A DNA stretch of 64,000 bases from Haloarcula marismortui ATCC 43049. Its GTDB lineage: Archaea; Halobacteriota; Halobacteria; Halobacteriales; Haloarculaceae. A model generated the notes under the pieces. The model was not told the DNA's origin. It saw only the letters and a list, made by a program, of their open reading frames with translations, and searched no databases. Numbering within the stretch: the first letter of the stretch is position 1; each line of letters opens with the position of its first letter. The translations under genes were made by a program, and so were the position numbers. Positions 1 to 8,035 of this stretch are shown one piece after another. The stretch lies in assembly GCF_000011085.1 (NCBI RefSeq), contig NC_006393.1, positions 1-64,000 on the forward strand, read 5' to 3'.

Positions 1-151
1 TCTGCACCACCGCCGACTTGGACGAGATATCTATCGAACGCCAGAGGAGAACCATACCGCAAGCGCTGCTGTACCGAGTACACCGGCGCTCCGGATTGGT
101 TCTTAGACTACGTATAGTTCGGACGAGATAGCCCACGGAGGCCGATGATGT

Positions 152-169
152 TGCGGCATCGATGCCGCA
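152..169. terminator. 18-bp perfect palindrome after the ABC operon
   Basis: TGCGGCATC is followed directly by its reverse complement GATGCCGCA. It lies 8 bases beyond the stop codon of the leftward permease gene, so the transcript could form a hairpin there. No clear U-run follows, so termination is an inference; a protein-binding site is equally possible. Confidence 0.35.
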
Positions 170-176
170 GGTCTGT

Positions 177-1310
177 TTAACCACGTAGCGCGTCAACTGG
201 TTCCTCGCTCGCTGCTTTCCAAGCTGGGTACAGCCCGCTGACGATGCTCGTTAGCACCCCAAAAGTGAATGCCGCGCCGACGTACCAGACGTTTGGCAGC
301 CTGAAAACGGCCATCGCATCGCCGACAGCGTAATGATTAATTGCGAGTCCGGCACCGACACTCAGAGCCACGCCAACGATACCACCGAGGAATCCGAGCA
401 GTGTCGCTTCCATCAACATCACTTTGAGGATATCTCGTTTCTGGTAGCCGACCGCTCTAAGGACGCCGATCTCTTCCCGACGTTCGACGGTGGACATCAA
501 CATGACGTTAAGAATCGAGATACCGGCCACGAGCAGCGAAATCGATGCGATACCGGCGAGGACGGTGTTGATGATCTGGAACTGCTGTTCAATAGTGTCA
601 ACGAGCGAGCCTAGTTCCTGAACGGAGACCCGCTGCTCACGATCGTTGAGTGAGTCGCGTATCCCCATGGCCGTCTCGTTGGCTCGCGTCCCAGTCGACT
701 CAGTGATGTACACTTCCGAGTAGCTACGCTCACTGAACGAACCCACCGGCATAATGATTCGATTGTCGGGGTTCGCTGAGGAGAACGCGTCGCCTTCTTC
801 CAGCACGGCTCGGATACGGACGCTGGTCCCGTTGACAGTGATCTGACTTCCTGGATGCAAATCGTGCTCTTCCGCGACATCTGACCCGATGAGCGCGCCG
901 GTCCGGAACGGAGACACCCGCCCCTCCTGGGCCTCGTACAACGCTGCTGGATTCTCAACGCCGTATATTGTCTCACTGGCGGCGTCCTCGCGGTTGTACG
1001 AGACCGTCCCAACGCGCGTCTTTACCGGTGAGACAGTCGCTGTCGGGCTTGCTTCTCTACGAATAGTGCGGATGTCGCGCTCGGTGAGTTCAGTAACATT
1101 TTCGCCGGAATTTGGGTACACCGTGAGCTGGTTGCCGACATTGCCGAGGTTCTGGGTGAACGAGTACTGGAGCGCAACGCCGAACATCCCCAGCGAAGCG
1201 ATGGCGACGACGCCGATGACGATGCCCAGCGACGCCAGCAATGACCGCATTTTCGTTCGTGTGAGGTTGCGCCGCGCCATCAACGCGGCCGGGAAGAACC
1301 TACCCGCCAT
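177..1310 (-). CDS. MacB/FtsX-type ABC transporter permease
   Basis: Protein of 377 aa. One N-terminal membrane helix (about residues 22-45) is followed by a large extracytoplasmic MacB-periplasmic-core-like domain and three C-terminal helices that carry the FtsX motif region (VERREEIGVLRAVG). This is the layout of MacB/LolC permeases, which use ATP to drive extracytoplasmic work or export and not classic import. The start ATG at 1310 was chosen because the frame upstream is arginine/serine-rich antisense of the ATPase gene. It overlaps the ATPase gene by 11 bases, so translation is likely coupled. It is the last gene of a three-gene leftward operon. The substrate is unknown. Confidence 0.93.
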   Translation of the reverse strand: MAGRFFPAALMARRNLTRTKMRSLLASLGIVIGVVAIASLGMFGVALQYSFTQNLGNVGNQLTVYPNSGENVTELTERDIRTIRREASPTATVSPVKTRVGTVSYNREDAASETIYGVENPAALYEAQEGRVSPFRTGALIGSDVAEEHDLHPGSQITVNGTSVRIRAVLEEGDAFSSANPDNRIIMPVGSFSERSYSEVYITESTGTRANETAMGIRDSLNDREQRVSVQELGSLVDTIEQQFQIINTVLAGIASISLLVAGISILNVMLMSTVERREEIGVLRAVGYQKRDILKVMLMEATLLGFLGGIVGVALSVGAGLAINHYAVGDAMAVFRLPNVWYVGAAFTFGVLTSIVSGLYPAWKAASEEPVDALRG

Positions 1311-1983
1311 TCTTTCGCTCTCTCCCGATGGTGCCGTCGACCAGATGGACGGTTCGGTCGACGTACTCATTGACCAGATCGTCATGGGTGACTGCGACGA
1401 TTGCCACGTCGTCCTCGTCGGCGATGCGGCGGAACTCGTCGAGTATCTGTCGCCCGGTCTCGCTGTCGAGATTGCCCGTCGGCTCGTCGGCGAGTACGAC
1501 CTTCGGGCTGTTGATGAGCGAGCGCGCGATGGCGACGCGCTGCTTCTGGCCACCGGAGAGTTCGTCGGGCTTGTGATCCAGTCGGTCGTCGAGACCGAGC
1601 CGCTCTAAGAGCGTTCTGGCCCGCTTTGTGACTTCCGGGTCGCTGTCCAACAGCAGAGGGACCTCGACGTTTTCGACGGCAGTCAGCGTCGGCAGGAGAT
1701 AGAAGTGCTGGAACACGAAGCCGACCGTCCGCTTGCGGAGCGCGGTCCGCTTGCTGTCGCCGAGACCGGTCACATCCTGCCCCTCCAGCAGGACGGTCCC
1801 TTCCGTCGGCGTATCCAGCAGCCCAAGGGTATTCAGCAGGGTTGTCTTGCCACTGCCGCTGGGGCCCATAATCGAGACGAACTCGCCGGCCTCGAGGGCG
1901 AAATCAATACCCGCCAGCGCGTAGAGGGTCTGACCGCCGGTACGATAGCGCTTGACCAGTCCCTGTGCGTCGATGACCGTCAT
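1300..1983 (-). CDS. ABC transporter ATP-binding protein, MacB/LolD family
   Basis: Protein of 227 aa, full length for this family. Walker A GPSGSGKT lies at 40-47, the Q-loop in FQHFYLLP near 91-98, the signature LSGGQ at 142-146, Walker B VVLADE at 162-167 and the switch histidine at H200. Sequence type and length are those of LolD/MacB ATPases that pair with FtsX-like permeases. It overlaps the upstream CARDB gene by 4 bases (ATGA) and the downstream permease gene by 11. It is predicted to energise the neighbouring permease from the cytoplasmic face. Confidence 0.96.
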   Translation of the reverse strand: MTVIDAQGLVKRYRTGGQTLYALAGIDFALEAGEFVSIMGPSGSGKTTLLNTLGLLDTPTEGTVLLEGQDVTGLGDSKRTALRKRTVGFVFQHFYLLPTLTAVENVEVPLLLDSDPEVTKRARTLLERLGLDDRLDHKPDELSGGQKQRVAIARSLINSPKVVLADEPTGNLDSETGRQILDEFRRIADEDDVAIVAVTHDDLVNEYVDRTVHLVDGTIGRERKNGG

Positions 1984-3506
1984 ACCTCGATTTCATCGTC
2001 ACCACTTCGGTAGCGGCGCACGAGGACACCAACGACGACCAGTAGCGCCAGTCCGCCAGCGATGAACACCGGCAGCATACTGTTCTGATCACCGCCCCCG
2101 TTGTCGCTGTCCTGCTCGGACTGCTGTGCCGAACCGCCCATCCGGTCGAGGTTGACGTCGAACGTTTGTCGCTTCCGCGTGTCGTCAACGAGATATGTCA
2201 CCTCCAGTGGCACCGACGTGACATTCCCCTCCGTCCGTGCGTACACGTCGAAGGAGACGAAGTCACTGGCCGGAACCGTCCCGACGAAGTAGTCACGGTT
2301 TGGCGTCGCCGGGGTGACGTTCTCGGTATCGGCGACGCTGACGAGGACGCTGTCCGCATCTGTCGAGCCGACGTTGCTCGCACTCCCGGAAATCTGGAGG
2401 CGCCCGCCCTGACGGATCACGTCCAGCCCGGTGAGGTCTATCGTCCCTGGGACGGACCGGAGCGTCGTTTCGGCGGTCGTCCGCTCCGTTTCTGTCCCGA
2501 GTTCGTACTCGGCTGTGACGGTGACGTCCGCCCGAGGTTCGTCCGTCGTGGCGTTCAGTCGCACTTCTTGGGTCGTGCTAGTTGAGATATTCTCGAGCAG
2601 TACGCGCTGGAACGACGCGTTCGCAGACGTTGCATTGACAGTGACATCTGAGAGCGGCGCGTTGGCCCCGTTAGAGACGGCGACTCGCAGCGCGCGGTCG
2701 GTGCCGCTGCCGACTGCAGTCGTATCGAGTTCCACGCTGTTCCGGAGTGGGTCTGAGTCGATGACTTTCGTCTGGGTCGTAGTGCGCGTGATGTCGTCAC
2801 CGACCGTGTAGCTGACCGTCGTGGTCAATTTGTGCTCTCCAGAGGACTCTGGCCGGAACCGGAATGGGGCGGTCATAGAACCATTCTGAGAGATACTTGA
2901 CGCTACTGTTCTGCTCTGTGTCATTTCAATGTCGTCGCCCTCAACGACGATCTCGACATTTGTTATCTGGGAGTCAAGACCGTTTGCGACCGTGACTTCA
3001 CCGGTCGATTCGACGCCGGCAACGGAATCGTTAGCTGTGAGGTCCATCTGCGGGTGACGCTCTTCAACGTTCAGTTGTACCGGATATTGGAATTTGACGC
3101 TCGTGCCTGTCCCGGGGTCGCGACCGTACACGATGACACGGAGATCTTTCGTCCCTGCCGAGTCAAACGTCGCCGTCAATGGCACTTCCAACGTGCTGCC
3201 CGGCGAAATCGAGCCTAGATTCGAGGCACGCTCGATAGCACTCAAGTCAGAGCGCCGGATCACGATGTCGTTAATTTTGAGCGGTGCATCACTACTTTCG
3301 AGATTTCGGACTGTCGCGTGAAATGTGACGGGTTCACCTGGTGCTGGTGATGAAACTGAGATGTCAACGTCTGCGATGGAGGCGTTGATGTTTGCACCCG
3401 CGACAGATACAGGAAATAATCCGACAACAATAAGACAAGCGAGTACGGCTGCAGTACCTCGCGTCACGTAGGTTCCCCCCTCAAAGGGAGTTTTATGTCG
3501 AACCAA
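1980..3506 (-). CDS. Exported CARDB-repeat membrane protein of the ABC operon
   Basis: Protein of 508 aa. The N-terminus has a signal peptide (hydrophobic core AAVLACLIVVGLFPVSVAGA). Several Ig-like CARDB/NEW3-type repeats follow (phrases such as SSPAPGEPVTFHATVRN). Near the C-terminus there is a Ser/Asp/Asn-rich linker, one membrane helix (MLPVFIAGGLALLVVVGVLV) and a short cytoplasmic tail RRYRSGDDEIEV. Most of the protein should lie outside the cell. It is first in the operon and overlaps the ATPase gene by 4 bases. I infer a role as extracellular partner of the permease, comparable to MacA adaptors but unrelated in fold. A GTG at codon 14 (VTRGTAAV) is an alternative start. Confidence 0.88.
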   Translation of the reverse strand: MVRHKTPFEGGTYVTRGTAAVLACLIVVGLFPVSVAGANINASIADVDISVSSPAPGEPVTFHATVRNLESSDAPLKINDIVIRRSDLSAIERASNLGSISPGSTLEVPLTATFDSAGTKDLRVIVYGRDPGTGTSVKFQYPVQLNVEERHPQMDLTANDSVAGVESTGEVTVANGLDSQITNVEIVVEGDDIEMTQSRTVASSISQNGSMTAPFRFRPESSGEHKLTTTVSYTVGDDITRTTTQTKVIDSDPLRNSVELDTTAVGSGTDRALRVAVSNGANAPLSDVTVNATSANASFQRVLLENISTSTTQEVRLNATTDEPRADVTVTAEYELGTETERTTAETTLRSVPGTIDLTGLDVIRQGGRLQISGSASNVGSTDADSVLVSVADTENVTPATPNRDYFVGTVPASDFVSFDVYARTEGNVTSVPLEVTYLVDDTRKRQTFDVNLDRMGGSAQQSEQDSDNGGGDQNSMLPVFIAGGLALLVVVGVLVRRYRSGDDEIEV

Positions 3507-3596
3507 CTGCTCGGCAGGAGGGCCGCATCGGAGACCACTAGCATATAGGTCGCTCCGTTTCGGTCGGTATTAAATATACTGCACATACCTCCGCAG

Positions 3597-3679
3597 GGCA
3601 TTGTCTAGTTGAACGCGCTTGAGAAGCGAGGAGGCCGTAACGAGAAGTGCCTATGCAACTCGCAGACCTCCTCAGAGAT
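3597..3679 (+). repeat. Left-end remnant of the IS6-type element seen intact at 21.6 kb
   Basis: About 83 bases match the left end of the intact element at 21649-22393, including the terminal repeat (GGCATTGTCTAGTT here, GGCACTGTCTAGTT there) and the first transposase codons. Similarity stops abruptly at CTCAGAGA, so the rest of the element is lost. Confidence 0.75.
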
Positions 3680-3712
3680 TACTCAAATTGCGCACGCACC
3701 ATCGGTTCTAGT

Positions 3713-3883
3713 TTAATGGCGGTCAAAGCCGAACTCACCTTGTTCAACCTGCTCACGTAATCGATCTCTGTGTGGATTTGGATTTCGTGACGCCCACAGC
3801 GACAACTCATCCAAATCCGGTAGCTCATAACCCAACTCGATCATAGGGTACAACTGGATCAGATGAGCGTGGCGTTCAACGGC
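3713..3883 (-). pseudogene. C-terminal fragment of an unidentified gene cut by an IS630 element
   Basis: On the minus strand an open frame runs from the IS630 border to a TAA at 3713-3715. It ends with a convincing protein tail (phrases such as LYPMIELGYELPDLDEL and WASRNPNPHRDRLREQ). Composition and codon use look coding. The 5' part was removed by the IS630 insertion and is not found on the other side. The family was not recognised. Confidence 0.45.
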
Positions 3884-3918
3884 TATAGTAATCGTTAGAA
3901 CTTTTTGCCCGTAGTACG

Positions 3919-4341
3919 TTGAACGATTTAAAGGATCATCTTGACGGGATCTCCGTCAAGGAACTTCAAGACGCTCTCGACAATGTGGACGGAAACAAGC
4001 CGACACAACGGTTGTTAGCGGCGATCGCATACAAAAATGGCGTCACTCAGACCGAACTTGCTGCGTGGCACGACACCGGTCGAAGAACGATCTATAGCTG
4101 GCTCAAGCGACTCGACACTGACGAGTCGCTTGAGCAGGCTGTAACTGATGATAAGAGAACTGGTAGAAAAAGAAAGTTATCAGGTTCAGAGCAGCAAAAT
4201 TTCCAAGAGACTGTTCACGAACCGCCCGAAAAAGCTGGGGTCGACGCGCCGGCGCTCGCTCAAGACTATCTCGAAGAAACGCACGGTGTCACCTATTCAA
4301 TCCCGAACTGCCGGCGGTTGCTGAAAGAAGTGCTCTGTTGA
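3919..4341 (+). pseudogene. IS630 transposase, N-terminal half
   Basis: The helix-turn-helix half of an IS630 transposase (QTELAAWHDTGRRTIYSWLKRL, shown here only in name by its W-H-D and R-R-T-I-Y-SWL residues). True coding ends at CRRLLKE, position about 4330, where the first insertion begins. The last codons of the open frame come from the inserted element. The other half resumes at 5529. No ATG is obvious at 3919, so GTG/TTG initiation must be assumed. Confidence 0.75.
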
Positions 4342-4456
4342 ATAGCGGCCTCTGAGCCACACTGAAACTATCTTGGTCTTGAGACCACTAGCGTCAGCTA
4401 CTAACGAGCAACTCAAACTCCGACTACCCCGACCAACACCGCTATTCAACAGAGCA
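4331..4456. mobile_element. 126-bp MITE, first of three tandem insertions
   Basis: Perfect 18-bp terminal inverted repeats (TGCTCTGTTGAATAGCGG) bound 126 bases without a gene. It is flanked by GAAAGAAG at 4323-4330 and 4457-4464. The repeat ends resemble those of the adjacent IS5-type element, so it is probably a non-autonomous relative. A diverged inverted copy lies at 5402-5528. Confidence 0.8.
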
Positions 4457-4464
4457 GAAAGAAG

Positions 4465-5393
4465 TGCCGCGTTGAATAGAGATCTAATCGGCGGTTATCA
4501 CGGGTTAGAAGGACGAAGCCGAGGAAATCAATTCTAGCTATGGAAGTCAATCTCCTCGACTTCGTTGAGCAGTGTCGGCAGCTAGTCAAACAAGCGTTGG
4601 GGAAGCACGCGGGCGAGCCCGCCAGCGACGGGTTCGCCCGCTGGAAGCACGTCGTTCTCCACTGTTTCCGAGTCGAAGACGGCCACAGCTACCGTGAAAC
4701 ACCGAATCGGCTACAGTATATGACCGATATTTGTGATGCACTTGGTCTAGATCCGGACGATCTACCTGACTTTACCACGGTCTACAAGTCATTCGACCGG
4801 CTGGAAATGTGGGTGTGGCGGGCGCTGCTGCGCGTTTCAGCGCAGCAGCACCCGCAGTCTGGCCACGCCGCACTCGATAGCACGTTCTTCGACCGCCGCT
4901 CAGCCTCATCATACTACCGCCAGCGGTCGGGAAGCAACGTTCAAACACTGAAAGTGACGACACTAACCGATAGAGAATCTCTTGCTGTCCTTGACGTGCA
5001 CATATCTGCCCGGTGGAAACACGATACGAAGACCGGGACGCAGGTCGTCCGCCGGAACGCGGACGACCTGCTGTCCGTGGCTGCAGACAAAGCCTTCCAC
5101 AGCTGGATCACGAAATACGAGTTCTACGCGCTTGGCGTCGAACCACTCATTTTACAGCGTGGATCAAGACCGTTGACGCTAGGACACAACGCACTCATCC
5201 GGACAAAAGGCTACTCTCAACGCTGGATGGCCGAAACATCGTATTCGACAACGAAGCGCTCGCTCGGCGACACCGTGCGAGCGCTCGGCTGGTATCGACA
5301 GTTCCGTGAGATTGTCCTGATGTTCGCCATCTCGAACATAGAACCGCTCTGTGAACCACTCTAACCGCGACTCAGCATCTATTCAACACGGCA
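4465..5393 (+). mobile_element. 929-bp IS5-family element with 8-bp target repeats
   Basis: Ends TGCCGCGTTGAATAG and CTATTCAACACGGCA form a 15-bp inverted repeat with one mismatch. The flanks are GAAAGAAG at 4457-4464 and 5394-5401. The single transposase gene is intact, so this copy may be active. Confidence 0.85.
4540..5364 (+). CDS. IS5-family transposase
   Basis: 274 aa, full length for the haloarchaeal IS5 group. DDE-type: the first aspartate is in AALDSTFFDR, the second is probably in LSVAADKAFHSW, and the glutamate lies in the C-terminal block MAETSYSTTKRSLG that precedes a conserved RQFREIVLM tail. The ATG at 4540 fits the start of related copies in this window (compare the damaged copy at 48958-49783). 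Transposes the element that contains it. Confidence 0.9.
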   Translation: MEVNLLDFVEQCRQLVKQALGKHAGEPASDGFARWKHVVLHCFRVEDGHSYRETPNRLQYMTDICDALGLDPDDLPDFTTVYKSFDRLEMWVWRALLRVSAQQHPQSGHAALDSTFFDRRSASSYYRQRSGSNVQTLKVTTLTDRESLAVLDVHISARWKHDTKTGTQVVRRNADDLLSVAADKAFHSWITKYEFYALGVEPLILQRGSRPLTLGHNALIRTKGYSQRWMAETSYSTTKRSLGDTVRALGWYRQFREIVLMFAISNIEPLCEPL

Positions 5394-5401
5394 GAAAGAA
5401 G

Positions 5402-5528
5402 TGCTCTGTTGAACAGCGGTGTTGGTCGGGATGGTCAGAATTTGAGTCGGGTTGTTAGGGGCTGATGCTCATGGTCTCAAAGCTGATGTCAACTTATTTT
5501 GGCTCAGAGGCCGCTATTCAACACGGCA
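5402..5528. mobile_element. 127-bp MITE, inverted relative of the 4331 MITE
   Basis: The reverse complement aligns along its length with the MITE at 4331-4456 (shared GCGGTGTTGGTCGG and GGCTCAGAGGCCGC blocks). Ends TGCTCTGTTGAACAGCGG and CCGCTATTCAACACGGCA. Flanked by GAAAGAAG at 5394-5401 and 5529-5536. Confidence 0.78.
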
Positions 5529-6127
5529 GAAAGAAGCGGGATTGAGTTATCAGAAACCGCGCCGGAAAGCCGCCGAAGCCGACGAAGACGAGCAATAAAA
5601 GTTCTACGGCACTCTCAAAAAAAAAGCGGCGGGATATGGACGCCACCGTAGTCTGTATCGACCAGACCAAGAAATCCGTGCAAGTCGAGCCGCGTGCCGC
5701 GTGGTTTCCGCGCGGCACGCGGCCGAGCGTCGAACTGTCCGGTCAACTCGACTGGACGTGTCTGCTCGGCGCGATCACCGAAGACGGCGACTGCTTTTTC
5801 TCCCGATTTACCGAATACGTCACCGCCGATCACGCGAAACATTTCATTCTCGCGTTATGCGAAGAATTCGAAGAAGACTTGATCGTCGTGCTGGATGGTG
5901 CGCCGTACTTTCAGGCGTCGGACGTCACGGACCTGGCGGCCCGTGACGACCTCGCCTTCGTCACGTTGCCGGCGTATTCGCCGGAACTCAATCCTGTCGA
6001 AGAGTGTTGGCGACAACTCCAAAACGCTCTCAGCAACTGGTTCTTCGACTCGCTTGAGCAACTGACCACCGCGATCGATACCGCTCTCGACCAACTGTCG
6101 CTTCCAAAAGTGAGCAATTATTTCTAA
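5529..6127 (+). pseudogene. IS630 transposase, C-terminal half (stop and frameshift)
   Basis: Continues the 3919 frame directly after the last GAAAGAAG (LKEAGLSYQKPRR). A TAA replaces a codon near 5597 and the frame shifts in an A-run near 5620. From 5636 the DDE part reads well: DATVVCIDQTKK, then VVLDGAPYF, then LPAYSPELNPVEECW with the catalytic glutamate. The gene was therefore dead independently of the insertions, or decayed after them. Confidence 0.8.
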
Positions 6128-6138
6128 TGACTACTATA

Positions 6139-6222
6139 GAACGGATGGCTGAAGACGCACAGAAAATCCATCAAGAACGACCGATTCTCTAGGAGAGGCT
6201 CGCTACTGCAACGCAACAGGGG
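6139..6222 (+). pseudogene. C-terminal scrap of an ISH8-like (IS4) transposase
   Basis: The frame reads ERMAEDAQKIHQERPIL, stop, ERLATATQ, which matches the C-terminus of the complete transposase at 35707-37011 (LIEDAQKIHQQRPILQETLATATQ). It abuts the IS630 right end. Confidence 0.7.
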
Positions 6223-6400
6223 GGATACGTATTAAATAAATACGAATGGTGGGGCCACTAGCACTATCAAACAATGAGAAAACATTCTTAAGGTTCCTAA
6301 CACAGTCTGTATGTAGGTATGTACAAACAAGCCGACTTGGCCCCAACCCAGGAGATGTTTTCAGCGCGAGTGTGTCCGAATGAAGTTACTCAGGTGAACC

Positions 6401-8032
6401 GTGATCTATAATCACGTACGTTCTATTGCGGTTGCAGCTATTCTTTCTGCCGTGCTTCTTGGTTCAACTATCGCTCCAGTAACTGCACAAACAGCGGGGA
6501 ATTCTGGACAAGTAATTGGATCTCCAGATATTGATCTCAATGCCCCCACCCAAGAGTTTGAACCAGGGACTCAGGCAGAACTTAGGCTTGAAATAGTAAA
6601 TAGAGGCTCAATTAGAAAAGGAGGCCCTGCAGAGTATGAAAATCGCATCACAACCGCTCGTGGTGTCACAGCCGATGTTAAATCTGGATCCGCACCAATT
6701 GAAATAAATACTGGCTCAGTCAGCATCGGAAATGTACCAACAGGGACAGCATCAGCTCCACCTGTGAACATCACGATCAAGGATAGTGCGGAACCAGGGA
6801 CATACCGAGTTCCGGTCAAAATCAGCTATGCATCTACTCGGAGTGTCAATTACGATAGCTTTGGACCCGAATACAACGATTTCGACCGGAGTCGAACAGA
6901 ATATGTGACGATTCGTGTGCGCAGTCAGTCGCGATTCGATATTGTCGACTCAACAACTACTTCACAAGTCGGTGACCGCGGAAATCTCACTGTAACGATA
7001 GAGAATGTTGGTGACCGAGCAGCACGGGACGCGAGCGTTGCTGCAGCGTCTTCCAGCGATGAACTTCTCTTTGGGACCGGATCGAAGAGTTCAACGGCAA
7101 ATATCGGGTCGTGGGAGCCAGGCGAACAACGCGTCATCGAATATACCGTTGAAATGGTTGACGACGCTACACTTCGAGCATACTCTGTTGATCTCACGGT
7201 GAACTACCGCGACATCGACGGGATTGACAGGTCCTCTCGACCGCTAACTACCGGAGTGCGACCGACTGCTGAGCAGTCTTTTTCAGTTACAAACGTCTCA
7301 ACAAATCTTCGCGTCGGTGAAGAAGGAACAGTTTCGGGAACAGTTGTTAACAACGGGCCCGATGCGGTTACAAATCCAGTCGTGATGTTCTCTCCATCCA
7401 ACCCAAACATTGTAGTGGACTCCTCAGAATACGCGATTCCTGACATTGCTCCAGGTGAGCGTGCTAACTTTGAGTACACCGTAACGGTAAGTGACGCAGG
7501 AAGTGCCAGCGTTCAGCAATTCAATCTCACAACTCGTTATCGGAACACCCGCGGCGATGTGCAGAGAAGTGATGGATTAGAGACAAGAGCAAGAATTGAA
7601 CCCAAGCGCGACAGATTCATTATTAAAACTGCTACAGATGAAATTGCGGCTGGGAGTGACCAAGCCGTAACGATACAAATTACGAATAACGGTGAGCAAC
7701 CACTACAAAACGTCGAAGCAAAGGCGTTTGTTGAAAGCCCCCTATCCAGTGATAACGATGAGGCGATTGTCACATCGCTGGCGGCAAATGAAACAGCCGA
7801 AGTTACCATCGCACTCTCTGCAGCAAGTGGTGCGTTGCCGAAAACATACCCAGTCTCACTTGACTTCCAGTACGAAATGCCAGATGGCGACTCTGAAGTC
7901 TCGAAAACATATACCACCGCAATTGTCGTAACAGAACCTGAAGACAGCGGCTTCCCACTCCCTCTTATCTTGGGCGTGTTCGTCATTATTGGGGTCGCTG
8001 GAATCGGTGGCTGGCGGCGGTGGTCAAGCTAA
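6401..8032 (+). CDS. Exported CARDB-repeat protein paired with MMPL transporter (module 1)
   Basis: 543 aa. Signal peptide (AVAAILSAVLLGSTIAPVTAQ), then several Ig-like CARDB/NEW3 repeats of about 100 residues, then a C-terminal membrane helix (PLPLILGVFVIIGVAGIGGW) with a short basic tail. The mature N-terminus begins with VIGSPDIDL, a motif shared with the proteins at 55762 and 61912. The start is GTG at 6401 with AGGTGA just upstream. Only 3 bases separate it from the MMPL gene. I infer an extracellular, membrane-anchored partner of that transporter. Base composition is lower in GC than the plasmid backbone. Confidence 0.9.
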   Translation: MIYNHVRSIAVAAILSAVLLGSTIAPVTAQTAGNSGQVIGSPDIDLNAPTQEFEPGTQAELRLEIVNRGSIRKGGPAEYENRITTARGVTADVKSGSAPIEINTGSVSIGNVPTGTASAPPVNITIKDSAEPGTYRVPVKISYASTRSVNYDSFGPEYNDFDRSRTEYVTIRVRSQSRFDIVDSTTTSQVGDRGNLTVTIENVGDRAARDASVAAASSSDELLFGTGSKSSTANIGSWEPGEQRVIEYTVEMVDDATLRAYSVDLTVNYRDIDGIDRSSRPLTTGVRPTAEQSFSVTNVSTNLRVGEEGTVSGTVVNNGPDAVTNPVVMFSPSNPNIVVDSSEYAIPDIAPGERANFEYTVTVSDAGSASVQQFNLTTRYRNTRGDVQRSDGLETRARIEPKRDRFIIKTATDEIAAGSDQAVTIQITNNGEQPLQNVEAKAFVESPLSSDNDEAIVTSLAANETAEVTIALSAASGALPKTYPVSLDFQYEMPDGDSEVSKTYTTAIVVTEPEDSGFPLPLILGVFVIIGVAGIGGWRRWSS

Positions 8033-8035
8033 TCC

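Larger units (their letters stand above)
3883..6139 (+). mobile_element. IS630-family element, dead and carrying three nested insertions
   Basis: The ends are inverted repeats: CTATAGTAATCGTTAGAA at 3883-3900 and TTCTAATGACTACTATAG at 6122-6139, with the TA expected of IS630 targets. The transposase gene inside is split by three insertions between 4331 and 5528 and also carries a stop and a frameshift, so the element is not autonomous. Confidence 0.75.
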
